Shown: piece by piece, positions 1 through 8,354 of the stretch
How the letters are laid out: the number at the start of each line of letters is the position of its first letter
Position numbering within the stretch: position 1 is the stretch's first letter
Source: JBBTCX01 sp964494205
GTDB lineage: Bacteria > Planctomycetota > Phycisphaerae > UBA1845
Length of the DNA: 64,000 bases
Assembly: GCA_964494205.1 (NCBI GenBank)
Contig: CAZBRD010000008.1
Location: 124,001 to 188,000, forward strand
Direction of reading: 5' to 3'
Program-made: the position numbers and the translations under genes
Notes under the pieces: model-generated
What the model was told of the DNA's origin: nothing
Database searches by the model: none
What the model saw: only the letters and a program-made list of their open reading frames with translations

Positions 1-639
1 AATAAACTGCCCGGCAGCGGCCAAAATCAGAAGCGCTAGACTCGTTGGCTCAGGAATGACAAGAACGCCGCCGGTAAGTTCGCCGGTGAAGGCGCGCCAC
101 GTTGTGACAGGATCATTCAGCCCGCCAAATCCAAAATCCGCTCGTGCACCAAAAGTGGGATCGGGCTCGTCGTCGTTCATCACATCGAGCGTTGCCGGTA
201 CCGTTTCAAGTCGAACATTCAAATACCCCAGTAACAGTTCTCCTCCGTCCGGCAAGCGTGGCAACCAAGGTGGGCCCACATCGGGAAAGACCATCGAAGT
301 ACCAGGCAGATTCGGGAAGCATGCACAAATATCGAATGGACTTACCCATCGGAACTGATTGTCATCCTGGGTTCCCGAAATGGCATCAAGCCCCGGATAA
401 GAGAACCCCTCGCTATCCACGAAGTCCAGAAACAAACCGCGAAAATTGATATCCCCCTGCGGATTGCCAGTATCCACCATGAACACCTCAACGTTGAACA
501 CATTGCCAACCTGATACTCCGCCCCATTCGGCGGCGGTGCGGGACGGAGGTCAATTCGTGCGCCGGCGTAAGTTGTGGCCTGGTGCCAAGTCGCGGTGAA
601 TATCGCAAAAACAACGAGAAATCGACCGACTCTGCACAT
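1..639 (-). CDS. PEP-CTERM sorting-domain protein (3' end cut by the window edge)
   Basis: Reading the minus strand from the ATG at 639 gives an open frame of 213 codons running off the left edge. It begins with a signal peptide (MCRVGRFLVVFAIFTATW). It ends, as far as visible, with the PEP-CTERM sorting motif VIPEPTSLALLILAAAGQF; only the basic tail after the membrane segment is missing. The middle is acidic and beta-rich, with repeated Asp/Gly/Pro stretches, and resembles the protein at 20890-21513. PEP-CTERM proteins are exported and processed at the C-terminus by an exosortase, usually for surface or exopolysaccharide-linked display. No exosortase gene is visible here. The mature function is unknown. 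Confidence 0.85.
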   Translation of the reverse strand, partial: MCRVGRFLVVFAIFTATWHQATTYAGARIDLRPAPPPNGAEYQVGNVFNVEVFMVDTGNPQGDINFRGLFLDFVDSEGFSYPGLDAISGTQDDNQFRWVSPFDICACFPNLPGTSMVFPDVGPPWLPRLPDGGELLLGYLNVRLETVPATLDVMNDDEPDPTFGARADFGFGGLNDPVTTWRAFTGELTGGVLVIPEPTSLALLILAAAGQFI

Positions 640-766
640 GTCGCAACCCCCGATCGTCGAAGAAAGGTCCAACGTGCGTTGCCTTCACAAGCGCACGTCG
701 GACTACTAGTATATATTCCTCGAAGTTTGTCTCAAACTATCACGATTTTCGCGGAGGACGCTGCCC

Positions 767-1819
767 ATGACCGCCGTTCTGGATTTGCTCGGAGCCGAGG
801 CTGACGGCCTGCTGAACCACAAGTGCAAGACCATCGACAAGTCGCTCATCACCCTGCCCGGCGGCGATTTCGTCGATCGCGTGTTTGCGGCCTCTGATCG
901 CTCCATACCCGTCTTGCGCAGCCTGCAGGCGATCTACGGCACCGGTCGTCTCGGCGGCACCGGCTACCTTTCGATTCTGCCGGTCGATCAGGGCATCGAA
1001 CACAGCGCGGGTGCGTCGTTCGCACCAAACCCCATCTACTTCGATCCGGAAAACATCGTGAAGCTTGCGATGGAAGGCGGCTGCAACGCGGTGGCCAGCA
1101 CGCTCGGCGTGCTCGGAGTCGTTGCCAGAAAATACGCGCACAGGATTCCGTTCCTTCTGAAAATCAATCACAACGAACTACTGACCTACCCGAACAAGTT
1201 CGACCAGATCATGTTCGCCAACGTGAAGCAAGCGCAGGAAATGGGCTGCGTAGCCGTCGGCGCAACGATCTATTTCGGCTCCGATGAATCAGGTCGACAG
1301 ATTCAGGAAGTCAGCGCCGCCTTCCACGCGGCCCACGAACTCGGCATGGCCACCGTTCTCTGGTGCTACATGCGCAACAGCGCGTTCAAGAAGGATGGTA
1401 CCGACTATCACGTCGCCGCCGACCTGACGAGCCAGGCCAACCACTTGGGTGTGACGATTGAGGCAGACATCATCAAGCAAAAACAGGCAGAAACCAACGG
1501 CGGCTTCTCCGCGCTCAACTTTGGCAAAACGACCAGCGCCGTCTATGAAAAACTATCCAGCACGCACCCGATCGATCTGACACGCTATCAAGTCGCCGGC
1601 TGCTACATGGGCCGCATCGGCCTGATCAACTCCGGCGGTGAATCCAAAGGTGCCACGGATATGGCACAAGCGGTTAAGACGGCTGTCATCAATAAGCGCG
1701 CCGGCGGCATGGGCCTCATCTCAGGACGCAAAGCCTTCCAGAAACCGATGGACGACGGCGTAAAGCTGCTGCGCGCCATTCAGGATGTGTATCTCGACAA
1801 GCAAATAACGATCGCCTGA
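767..1819 (+). CDS. fbaB: class I fructose-bisphosphate aldolase
   Basis: This 350-residue protein matches the FbaB (DhnA-type) class I aldolase of Escherichia coli closely in sequence and length, including GTGYLSILPVDQGIEHSAGA and the C-terminal VINKRAGGMGLISGRKAF. Lys237, in ADIIKQK, lies where I expect the Schiff-base lysine. The enzyme interconverts fructose 1,6-bisphosphate with dihydroxyacetone phosphate and glyceraldehyde 3-phosphate in the cytoplasm, without a metal ion. A GGAGG ribosome binding site at about 753-757 supports the ATG. The gene is divergent from the PEP-CTERM gene, so the space between 640 and 766 should hold promoters. With the fructose-1,6-bisphosphatase at 36302 it suggests gluconeogenic capacity. 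Confidence 0.96.
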   Translation: MTAVLDLLGAEADGLLNHKCKTIDKSLITLPGGDFVDRVFAASDRSIPVLRSLQAIYGTGRLGGTGYLSILPVDQGIEHSAGASFAPNPIYFDPENIVKLAMEGGCNAVASTLGVLGVVARKYAHRIPFLLKINHNELLTYPNKFDQIMFANVKQAQEMGCVAVGATIYFGSDESGRQIQEVSAAFHAAHELGMATVLWCYMRNSAFKKDGTDYHVAADLTSQANHLGVTIEADIIKQKQAETNGGFSALNFGKTTSAVYEKLSSTHPIDLTRYQVAGCYMGRIGLINSGGESKGATDMAQAVKTAVINKRAGGMGLISGRKAFQKPMDDGVKLLRAIQDVYLDKQITIA

Positions 1820-1837
1820 TTACGAATAACGGCAAAG

Positions 1838-2344
1838 ATGCTTTTCGAATGCCCTTACTGCGCTGAACAGATCACCGTGCCGGCCAACATGGTCGGCGGG
1901 CAGATGTACTGCCCCGAGTGTGGGCAACTTATGGTCATTCCGAATGATGCGCGAACCTTGCCGCCAGGTGCACCACTTCAAAGCATTCAATTTGCTGGGT
2001 TTTGGATTCGATTTGTAGCATTCCTTATTGATCATCTCGTTATTTCCCTCCCTATGTTGATGGCCGTTTCAATAGCGCCCCCGTTGTGTACGCTGGTGGG
2101 AGTCATTTACAAAGGGGTTTGCCTAGCCAACTGGAAAGGACAGACTGTTGGGAAGCGGGTCTGTGGCATCAAAGTTGTGGGCGAGGACTTCAGGCCACTT
2201 ACCAGTGGACAAGCCTGGGGGCGATCATTCGCTGAAATTCTGAGCACAATGATAATGTGCTTCGGATATTTGATGGTTGGCTTCACTCGCCGAAAGCAGG
2301 CGTTGCACGACAGACTCGCCAACACGGTCCATATATACTCCTGA
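1838..2344 (+). CDS. zinc-ribbon and RDD-family membrane protein
   Basis: The 168-residue product has an N-terminal zinc ribbon with Cys5, Cys8, Cys25 and Cys28 (CPYC and CPEC pairs). An RDD domain follows. Its first hydrophobic segment starts at about residue 52 with the typical Arg and Asp (FWIRFVAFLIDHLV), a second segment spans roughly 75-95, and a third lies near 135-152. TVGKRVCGIKVV and LHDRLANT are usual RDD motifs. RDD proteins are small integral membrane proteins of uncertain role, sometimes proposed as ion or small-molecule transporters. It lies 18 bases after fbaB and may be co-transcribed with it, though no functional link is evident. Confidence 0.85.
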   Translation: MLFECPYCAEQITVPANMVGGQMYCPECGQLMVIPNDARTLPPGAPLQSIQFAGFWIRFVAFLIDHLVISLPMLMAVSIAPPLCTLVGVIYKGVCLANWKGQTVGKRVCGIKVVGEDFRPLTSGQAWGRSFAEILSTMIMCFGYLMVGFTRRKQALHDRLANTVHIYS

Positions 2345-2548
2345 TTTCAAGCCTGTTAACCAACTCCTCAATCCTCAGTTCCGCACATTATCGGTCTTGT
2401 CATAGTCGAACAGTACACGATTGAACCGTTTCAAGCTCTCACCCTCTTCGCTCGATACACCGTCAACGAATCGATTGCGTGAATCCACGCAAAATCGCAC
2501 GCACAAATCAAATCCAGTGCGGCGGCGATCGTAGGGCCAAAGTGAGCG

Positions 2549-4288
2549 TTGCACATGCTTGCCTCCGCGACGGAGACGTTGAAACCGTGCTGTCCTGTTC
2601 CGCATGTGGCGCAGAGCGCCGGCGTTGCAGGCGAATTCTCTCGCTTGTTTGACACATCAGATTTTCCGCCGCGCTGGCATTGCGGAACGTGGTCATCCGT
2701 CCATGGCTGGACCCACATCATTTCCGACCTGATGATCTGGAGTGCTTATCTCGCCATTCCGATCGCGCTGATCTACTTCATCAAGCGCCGCAAAGACATG
2801 CCCTTCGGGCCGCTATTCTGGCTGTTCGGGACTTTCATCATTGCGTGCGGCACGACCCACCTCATGGAAGCCATCATCTTCTGGTGGCCGGGGTATCGTC
2901 TTGCAGCCGTGATCAAACTCGCGACCGGAATCATTTCGTGGACCACGGTTTGTTGCCTTCTGCCGGTCATACCGAAAGCTTTGAAGCTGAAAACGCCGGA
3001 TCAGCTTGAAAAGGAAGTGCAGCAACGCACGCGCATGTTACAGGAGACAACCGGACAGCTGGAGACATCCAATCGCGAGCTGGCACAGGCCAAGGAATCC
3101 GCAGAAATTGCGACGATCGCCAAATCGGCATTCCTCGCCAACATGAGTCATGAAATTCGCACGCCGCTGACCGCCATCCTCGGATTCGCGGAAGAACTAC
3201 GACAACAAGACCTGACCGCTGATGATCGACAGAACGCCGCAGAAACGATTGAACGGAACGGCCGACATCTCTTGTGCGTCATTAACGACATACTCGATGT
3301 GGCCAAGATCGAAGCCGGCAAGCTCACCATTGAGCGCATCGCGTTCAACCTCAAACCCACCTTCGAAGATACGGTCGCGCTCTATCGCCCGATCGCACGC
3401 GATAAGAAGATCGAGTTGAGCCTTGAGTCAAGCGGCGAAATGCCTGAGTCCGTCGTAACCGACCCGACGCGCTTGCGACAAATCATCGCCAACCTCTTAT
3501 CAAACGCCCTGAAGTTCACGAATCAGGGAAGCATTCGTATTCGCATGGGAGTCGCTCAGCACAGCACCGGCCAGAGGTTGAGGTTTGAAGTGGCGGATAC
3601 CGGCATCGGAATGTCGCCGACGCAGCTCCGCAAAGTCTTCGACCCATTCACGCAGGCCGATACCACGACAACACGCAAGTTCGGTGGAAGCGGCCTGGGA
3701 CTCACAATCTGCAAAGAGCTTGCGAACCTACTCGGCGGTTCAATCGGCATCGAAAGTCGCGAGGGTGCGGGAACAAACGTCTGCGTAGAGATTCCGGTCG
3801 TTGTCCCGAATGAAACCACGTCAATCAAACACTATTCCAATACCAACCATGTCGAGGAAATTCGGCTTGACGGAATCTCCATACTGCTGGCGGAAGACGG
3901 CACCGACAATCAACGCCTGTTCAGTACCATTCTGAAACGCTCCGGCGCCGACCTCGTGGTGGTGGGCGACGGGCGAAAGGCCATCGACGAAGTCACACAG
4001 GCGGTCGATTCAGGAGCGCCTTTCGACGTCATCCTCATGGACGTGCAAATGCCCGAGATGGATGGTCTGGCAGCCACAAAAATCCTGCGATCCAAGGGTT
4101 ACAAGACGCCAATCATCGCACTGACGGCACTCGCCATGGCCGGCGACCGCGAGCGTTGCATCGCCGCTGGTTGTAACTCTTTCGTCTCGAAGCCGATCAA
4201 CAGGACGCAGCTGCTACGTGCAGTGCATGACGCGGTACAGAAAAAACCGCTCGCCACAGCAGCCGGCGTTCCAAAGGCGACTTCATAA
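2549..4288 (+). CDS. ethylene-receptor-like hybrid histidine kinase
   Basis: The 579-residue protein has four parts. Residues 56-145 form a three-helix membrane domain that aligns with the ethylene-binding domain of plant ETR1: Asp60, Tyr67, Pro71, Cys100 and His104 have the same spacing as ETR1 Asp25, Tyr32, Pro36, Cys65 and His69. A coiled linker (150-190) leads to a HisKA domain with phospho-acceptor His201 (SHEIRTPLTAI). A HATPase domain follows, with NLLSNALKF, DTGIGM and GSGLGL. A C-terminal receiver carries phospho-acceptor Asp498 (LMDVQMPEMDG) and a Lys in VSKP. The conserved Cys and His hold copper in ETR1. A partner output protein is not obvious nearby. Ligand binding is an inference. 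Confidence 0.93.
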   Translation: MHMLASATETLKPCCPVPHVAQSAGVAGEFSRLFDTSDFPPRWHCGTWSSVHGWTHIISDLMIWSAYLAIPIALIYFIKRRKDMPFGPLFWLFGTFIIACGTTHLMEAIIFWWPGYRLAAVIKLATGIISWTTVCCLLPVIPKALKLKTPDQLEKEVQQRTRMLQETTGQLETSNRELAQAKESAEIATIAKSAFLANMSHEIRTPLTAILGFAEELRQQDLTADDRQNAAETIERNGRHLLCVINDILDVAKIEAGKLTIERIAFNLKPTFEDTVALYRPIARDKKIELSLESSGEMPESVVTDPTRLRQIIANLLSNALKFTNQGSIRIRMGVAQHSTGQRLRFEVADTGIGMSPTQLRKVFDPFTQADTTTTRKFGGSGLGLTICKELANLLGGSIGIESREGAGTNVCVEIPVVVPNETTSIKHYSNTNHVEEIRLDGISILLAEDGTDNQRLFSTILKRSGADLVVVGDGRKAIDEVTQAVDSGAPFDVILMDVQMPEMDGLAATKILRSKGYKTPIIALTALAMAGDRERCIAAGCNSFVSKPINRTQLLRAVHDAVQKKPLATAAGVPKATS

Positions 4289-4419
4289 CACCCCGACACG
4301 ACTCCTTCCCCTCTGCCCCAGCTCACATGATAATACGCAACACGCGCGAGCGGCCTCGAGCTGCATGCGCGTGGCTGAGGTTTGACGAGCTTCTTACATC
4401 CCTCTTAGGAAGGTCAGCT

Positions 4420-5769
4420 ATGCGCAACACAAAGTGCTTTCGATTCGTTTCGTGCCTATTCGTGATCGTACTTGCCAATGCCGCACTCGGAAGCAATTGG
4501 CCTTCCTTCCGCGGCCCGAATGGCAACGGAATTGGAGAAGGCGATCTCCCCACCAAATGGGACCCGAAATCCGGCGAGAACATCAAATGGAAGGCGCGCA
4601 TTCCCGGACTGGCACACTCTTCCCCCATCGTCTGGGGCGACAAGATCTTCGTCACGACAGCCGTGAGTAAAGAGAACGCGTCGCCGGAAGTGAAAATCGG
4701 CTGGCTCAACGGCACCGGCGATCCCGCAGCTGACTCCGGCGAATGGACTTGGAAGCTACTTTGCATCGATCGCGACTCCGGCAAGATCGTCTGGGAAAAA
4801 GACGCGTGTTCCGGCGTTCCGAAAATTCGCCGACACATGAAGGCCTCGCACGCGAACTGCACACCCGCGACGGACGGCAAACATGTCGTCGCGTTCTTCG
4901 GTTCGGAGGGGTTGTACTGCTTCGACTTCAAAGGCGAACTACTCTGGAAAAAAGATCTCGGCACATTTGAAGCCGGCCCGCGCGATGCTGGCGACATGCA
5001 ATGGGGCGTAGCCAACTCGCCGATCGTTCACGACGGCAAGGTCGTCCTACAGGTCGACGCACTCAACAATTCATTCTGGGCGACATTTGATGCAGACACC
5101 GGCAACGAGTTGAAACGAGTCAAACGAGACGAGATCACCACGTGGGCGACTCCGACCATTATAGAATCCAACGGCAAGAAGCAGATCGTGTGCAACGGCT
5201 GGAAGCACATGGGCGGCTACGACCTCGAAACCGGCGAAGAACTCTGGAAGCTCAATGGCGGCGGAGATTGCCCGGTCCCCACGCCACAATTCGCACACGG
5301 ACTGGTCTACCTCACCAACAGTCATGGCCGCAGCCCGATCTACGCGATCGATCCAAAGGCGCGCGGCGACATCACGCCAAAGGATGACACCGTAGAATTA
5401 CCGTCCGGAATGGCATGGTACGCAAGCAATGGCGGCTCTTATATGCCGACGCCAATTGTTGTCGGTGACCTGCTCTATGTCCCGAATGACAACGGCATCG
5501 TGGCTGTGTTTGATGCAAAATCCGGCAAGCAGAAATACAAAGAGAGATTGCCGGAAGCAGGCACATTCTCCGCTTCGGTCGTGGCTGCGAAAGACAAACT
5601 CTACTTCGTCAACGAGGACGGCGAAGTTTTCGTCATCAAGACCGGCGACAAATTCGAGTTGCTAGGGCGAAACTCGATGGGCGAAGTCTGCATGGCCACC
5701 CCTGCGATCGCCGACGGCAAACTATTCATCCGCGGCCGCGACCATCTGTATTGCATCGCCGGAAAGTAG
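4420..5769 (+). CDS. exported PQQ-like beta-propeller repeat protein
   Basis: The start at 4420 is chosen because AGGAAGG at 4407-4413 lies six bases upstream and the product then begins with a signal peptide (MRNTKCFRFVSCLFVIVLAN). An upstream in-frame ATG at 4327 would bury it. The 449-residue protein has repeated Trp-containing blades such as LLWKKDLG, ELWKLNGG and KIVWEKD, and opens with WPSFRGPNGNGIG, which is characteristic of planctomycete PQQ-like propellers related to BamB. It probably acts in the periplasm or at the cell surface. No catalytic residues for a true PQQ dehydrogenase are evident, so an enzymatic role is doubtful. Confidence 0.9.
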   Translation: MRNTKCFRFVSCLFVIVLANAALGSNWPSFRGPNGNGIGEGDLPTKWDPKSGENIKWKARIPGLAHSSPIVWGDKIFVTTAVSKENASPEVKIGWLNGTGDPAADSGEWTWKLLCIDRDSGKIVWEKDACSGVPKIRRHMKASHANCTPATDGKHVVAFFGSEGLYCFDFKGELLWKKDLGTFEAGPRDAGDMQWGVANSPIVHDGKVVLQVDALNNSFWATFDADTGNELKRVKRDEITTWATPTIIESNGKKQIVCNGWKHMGGYDLETGEELWKLNGGGDCPVPTPQFAHGLVYLTNSHGRSPIYAIDPKARGDITPKDDTVELPSGMAWYASNGGSYMPTPIVVGDLLYVPNDNGIVAVFDAKSGKQKYKERLPEAGTFSASVVAAKDKLYFVNEDGEVFVIKTGDKFELLGRNSMGEVCMATPAIADGKLFIRGRDHLYCIAGK

Positions 5770-5787
5770 TAGTGCGGCTCTTCATAA

Positions 5788-5820
5788 TCCCCCCTTACCA
5801 AGGGGGGCAAAGGGGGGTCC
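5788..5820 (+). repeat. palindromic C/G-run dispersed repeat, copy 1
   Basis: An inverted repeat of six C then CTTACCAAG and six G is followed by a further run of G (AAAGGGGGGTCC). Related copies occur at 16160-16190 (same orientation) and 48801-48831 (opposite orientation). It lies between two genes transcribed in the same direction and would form a strong hairpin in the transcript. Confidence 0.85.
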
Positions 5821-5864
5821 TTCAGTTCGCACGATCGATGTCGAAAGGAAATGAAGGCAAGCGA

Positions 5865-6611
5865 ATGTCCTTTGAACGACTCTTTGCCGACCAAGCCCAC
5901 GAATACGCAAAGTATCGCCCCACATATCCGCGCGAGCTGTTCACCTACCTCGCCGAACTAGCACCTTCGCATAAACTGGCAATAGATTGCGGCACCGGCA
6001 ACGGTCAAGCAGCCGTCGCACTGGCTGAGTTCTTCGATCACGTACTTGCATTTGATTCGAGCGAGCAGCAGCTCATGCTGGCCAAATCGCACCCGCAAGT
6101 TAGCTACACCGTCGGCAAAGCTGAAGCAATCGAAGTCCCCGACTCATCCGCCGACCTCGTCTCCATCGCACAGGCTCTTCACTGGTTCGACCACGACAAG
6201 TTCTTTCGTGAGGTCGAACGCGTTTTGCAGCCATCGGGCGTTGTGGCTGCGTGGTGTTACCAAATGTGCAGCGTAGGACCCAACATCGATGAAGTGATCA
6301 ATCGTTTCTATCACGAGACCACCGCGCCCTACTGGTCTCCGAAGCGGGCATTGGTGGATGAGGGTTATCGAAGCATTGCCTTGCCGTTTCGCGAAGTGCT
6401 GGCTCCGACCACGTTTCAAATGAAGGTGCAATATACGGCTGAGCAACTTCTCGGCTACCTGAGCAGTTGGTCCGCGGTTCAGGAATGTCGCCGCAAAGAA
6501 GGTCGTGACTTGGCAAATGAAGTCAAGCCAGAACTGGAACGCGCATGGGGAAACGTCCATGAAAAGCGCGAAGTGACTTGGCCGTTGTCGATGCGGATTG
6601 GCTTCAAGTAA
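5865..6611 (+). CDS. class I SAM-dependent methyltransferase
   Basis: The 248-residue product has the Rossmann methyltransferase motif I, AIDCGTGNGQAAVAL, an acidic residue after beta 2 (VLAFDSSEQQL), and motif IV-like SADLVSIAQALHWFD. This is the pattern of the small-molecule Methyltransf_11 family, of which many yeast TMT1-like and YafE-like members are annotated. The start at 5865 is favoured by GAAGG about seven bases upstream and by a typical family N-terminus (FADQAHEYAKYRPTYP). Upstream starts at 5838 and 5751 would run through the repeat at 5788-5820. The substrate is unknown. Confidence 0.87.
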   Translation: MSFERLFADQAHEYAKYRPTYPRELFTYLAELAPSHKLAIDCGTGNGQAAVALAEFFDHVLAFDSSEQQLMLAKSHPQVSYTVGKAEAIEVPDSSADLVSIAQALHWFDHDKFFREVERVLQPSGVVAAWCYQMCSVGPNIDEVINRFYHETTAPYWSPKRALVDEGYRSIALPFREVLAPTTFQMKVQYTAEQLLGYLSSWSAVQECRRKEGRDLANEVKPELERAWGNVHEKREVTWPLSMRIGFK

Positions 6612-6757
6612 CCGGACACCAATTTCACCGCGATACGCATTTCAATTGCTCTGGTTTCTTTCAAAGTCAGCTCTCGATTCCATCACGGTCGATTCTGATT
6701 CAAATCCCATTACTTATTATCGCATTGACACGTTTTGTCACGTAGTGACAGCGTGAG

Positions 6758-7022
6758 AATAGCCCAGCATTTCAATGCTGGGAAATGAGTTGAGACGCGA
6801 ACCGAAGTGCCGTAGGCACGACTGAACAGTGCGCTATTAATTTGTGGGATGCGTATGATTTGATGGCGATGATTTCCAATCGGCTTATCCCGGTATTCAA
6901 TCAACGGTGTCCAAACAACAGCCCAAAGGGCTGTCCTTGAATAGCCGTGGGTTGAGTCCGCTCAAGCGGACTCAACCCACGGAGGACGGTAGGTGCTTCT
7001 GATCAGGACCCTGAAAGGGTCC
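6758..7022. repeat. cluster of intergenic hairpin repeats
   Basis: The 448-base gap between the methyltransferase and the phosphotransferase holds no convincing gene but at least five perfect hairpins. They are 6763-6782 (9-bp stem), 6807-6819 (5-bp stem), 6918-6934 (ACAGCCC with GGGCTGT), 6945-6982 (17-bp perfect stem, loop TCAA) and 7006-7022 (GGACCC-TGAAA-GGGTCC). The phrase ATAGCCGTGGGT starting the largest one recurs in variant form at 13251 and 21600. The genes on both sides converge, so the array could also end transcription, although no U-tract is seen. Confidence 0.8.
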
Positions 7023-7059
7023 CATTCACGAACACAAGTAATCGATCCAATCAAGCAGA

Positions 7060-8100
7060 CTATGCGCTCACTAACTTTGAATAGTGGTGCGCAATCCAAT
7101 CCAGCTTGCGTCGCATCATCTTCATGACGCGGAACCCAGCCCATTGACCGACAGAACCGGTTTCCGCGATCGGCGGAACGCATTCGGCGATCAACGCTTC
7201 CGTCATCAGGTGCGGGATAGCCTGCTGTTCCGGCTGGGCGAGTGGACGAACCGCCATGTACGCCGCCATAAATGCACGGTAACGATCTTCATCAAGATGA
7301 TCAGGCCACGTCTCCGGCTCGCCGCCCGCGATGATGGAAAATTGCAGCGCCCCATTTCCCACATCCGAGATAAACCGCGACCGGCGGGCCGAATCCAAGT
7401 CGAGCACCGCCACTACCCGCTGATTGCGAAAGAGCAAATTGCCCGGATGCCAATCCGCATGCGTGATCCTCTCGGGCCACGAATCAAACCCAAGCGCGCT
7501 CACTTGCTCCGCAGCCGCATCGTAATGTGCCAGCAGCGCCTGTGTCAGCGCGGCCAGTTCAGCCTCATCGCCGCTGAAACTGTCGTGCGACTTCAGCGTC
7601 GAGCCAATCGCGCACAATCCTGTTCGCACACCCGGCGCATCGTGATAATCACCAAAGGGAATCGCCATCGAGGCGGGCGGTTGGAACGTATCGAGCCCCA
7701 GATGGAATCGCCCAAGCAATTCCCCCCCGGAGGCGGTTTCCTCAATACTCTTTCCGTAGCTATGTCCCGGAACGAACTCGAACAGCTCATAGACGTGGTC
7801 GCGCAAATGCACCGCGCGAGAGTGACCGTCGCGACTCGCCAAAATGGCTGGGATAGGCAGACCAGCCGCCCTCAGCCGCTCGTGCATCATGTGCGTGAGT
7901 CGAACGCGATCGGGCTCTGCTCTGTGCGGCGCTCGCCGCTTGAGCACGAACTTTCCGCGGTCTGCCACGACCCCAACCTTGGGACTGCGACTCGAACCTC
8001 GCGCAATCTCAGTAATCGATTCGATCACGCCAAGATCGTAGTGACTCAGAACGCAAGCCAGCTCCGTGGCATCAAAGACGGCCTGTTCGCGATTGGGCAA
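7060..8100 (-). CDS. APH-family phosphotransferase
   Basis: The 346-residue protein belongs to the aminoglycoside phosphotransferase / homoserine kinase II-like family. It shows an N-lobe with KFVLKRR, the catalytic loop THADWHPGNLLF and the metal-binding VAVLDLDSARR. These supply the catalytic Asp and Asn and the second Asp of a small-molecule kinase. The start codon is TTG, preceded by GGAAG. The family phosphorylates hydroxyl groups of small molecules; the substrate cannot be read from sequence, and an antibiotic-resistance role should not be assumed. The long antisense frame over this gene is a shadow. Confidence 0.85.
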   Translation of the reverse strand: MPNREQAVFDATELACVLSHYDLGVIESITEIARGSSRSPKVGVVADRGKFVLKRRAPHRAEPDRVRLTHMMHERLRAAGLPIPAILASRDGHSRAVHLRDHVYELFEFVPGHSYGKSIEETASGGELLGRFHLGLDTFQPPASMAIPFGDYHDAPGVRTGLCAIGSTLKSHDSFSGDEAELAALTQALLAHYDAAAEQVSALGFDSWPERITHADWHPGNLLFRNQRVVAVLDLDSARRSRFISDVGNGALQFSIIAGGEPETWPDHLDEDRYRAFMAAYMAVRPLAQPEQQAIPHLMTEALIAECVPPIAETGSVGQWAGFRVMKMMRRKLDWIAHHYSKLVSA

Positions 8101-8354
8101 GTCAAACTTCCCGAGTGGTTATGTGTTGCACCCCGATTGCCCGCGAACAGGATCAGATCACGATCTGTTCACTTTCGAACAATCAACTCAGGAAATGTAA
8201 TCGAAGTGCAAAACGCTTGAAAGCCTGCCGAATTCGGGAGTAGTGGGTCGGATGGAATGGAATCCAAAGTTCATTTGAGATTTCAAATTTTCAGATCTGC
8301 CAATTCAACGAGCGAATCGTCAAATTGGTGCATCGCAGATGCAGGAAGCGTGGG

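Noticed and set aside
6758..7022. Possible CRISPR array in the repeat-rich gap
   Set aside because: The repeats are hairpins of differing sequence and spacing, with no regular repeat-spacer unit and no cas genes nearby.
7084..8220. Long plus-strand frame of 378 codons
   Set aside because: It is antisense to the phosphotransferase gene, is rich in Arg/His without domain motifs, and has no ribosome binding site. The minus-strand protein has clear catalytic motifs.
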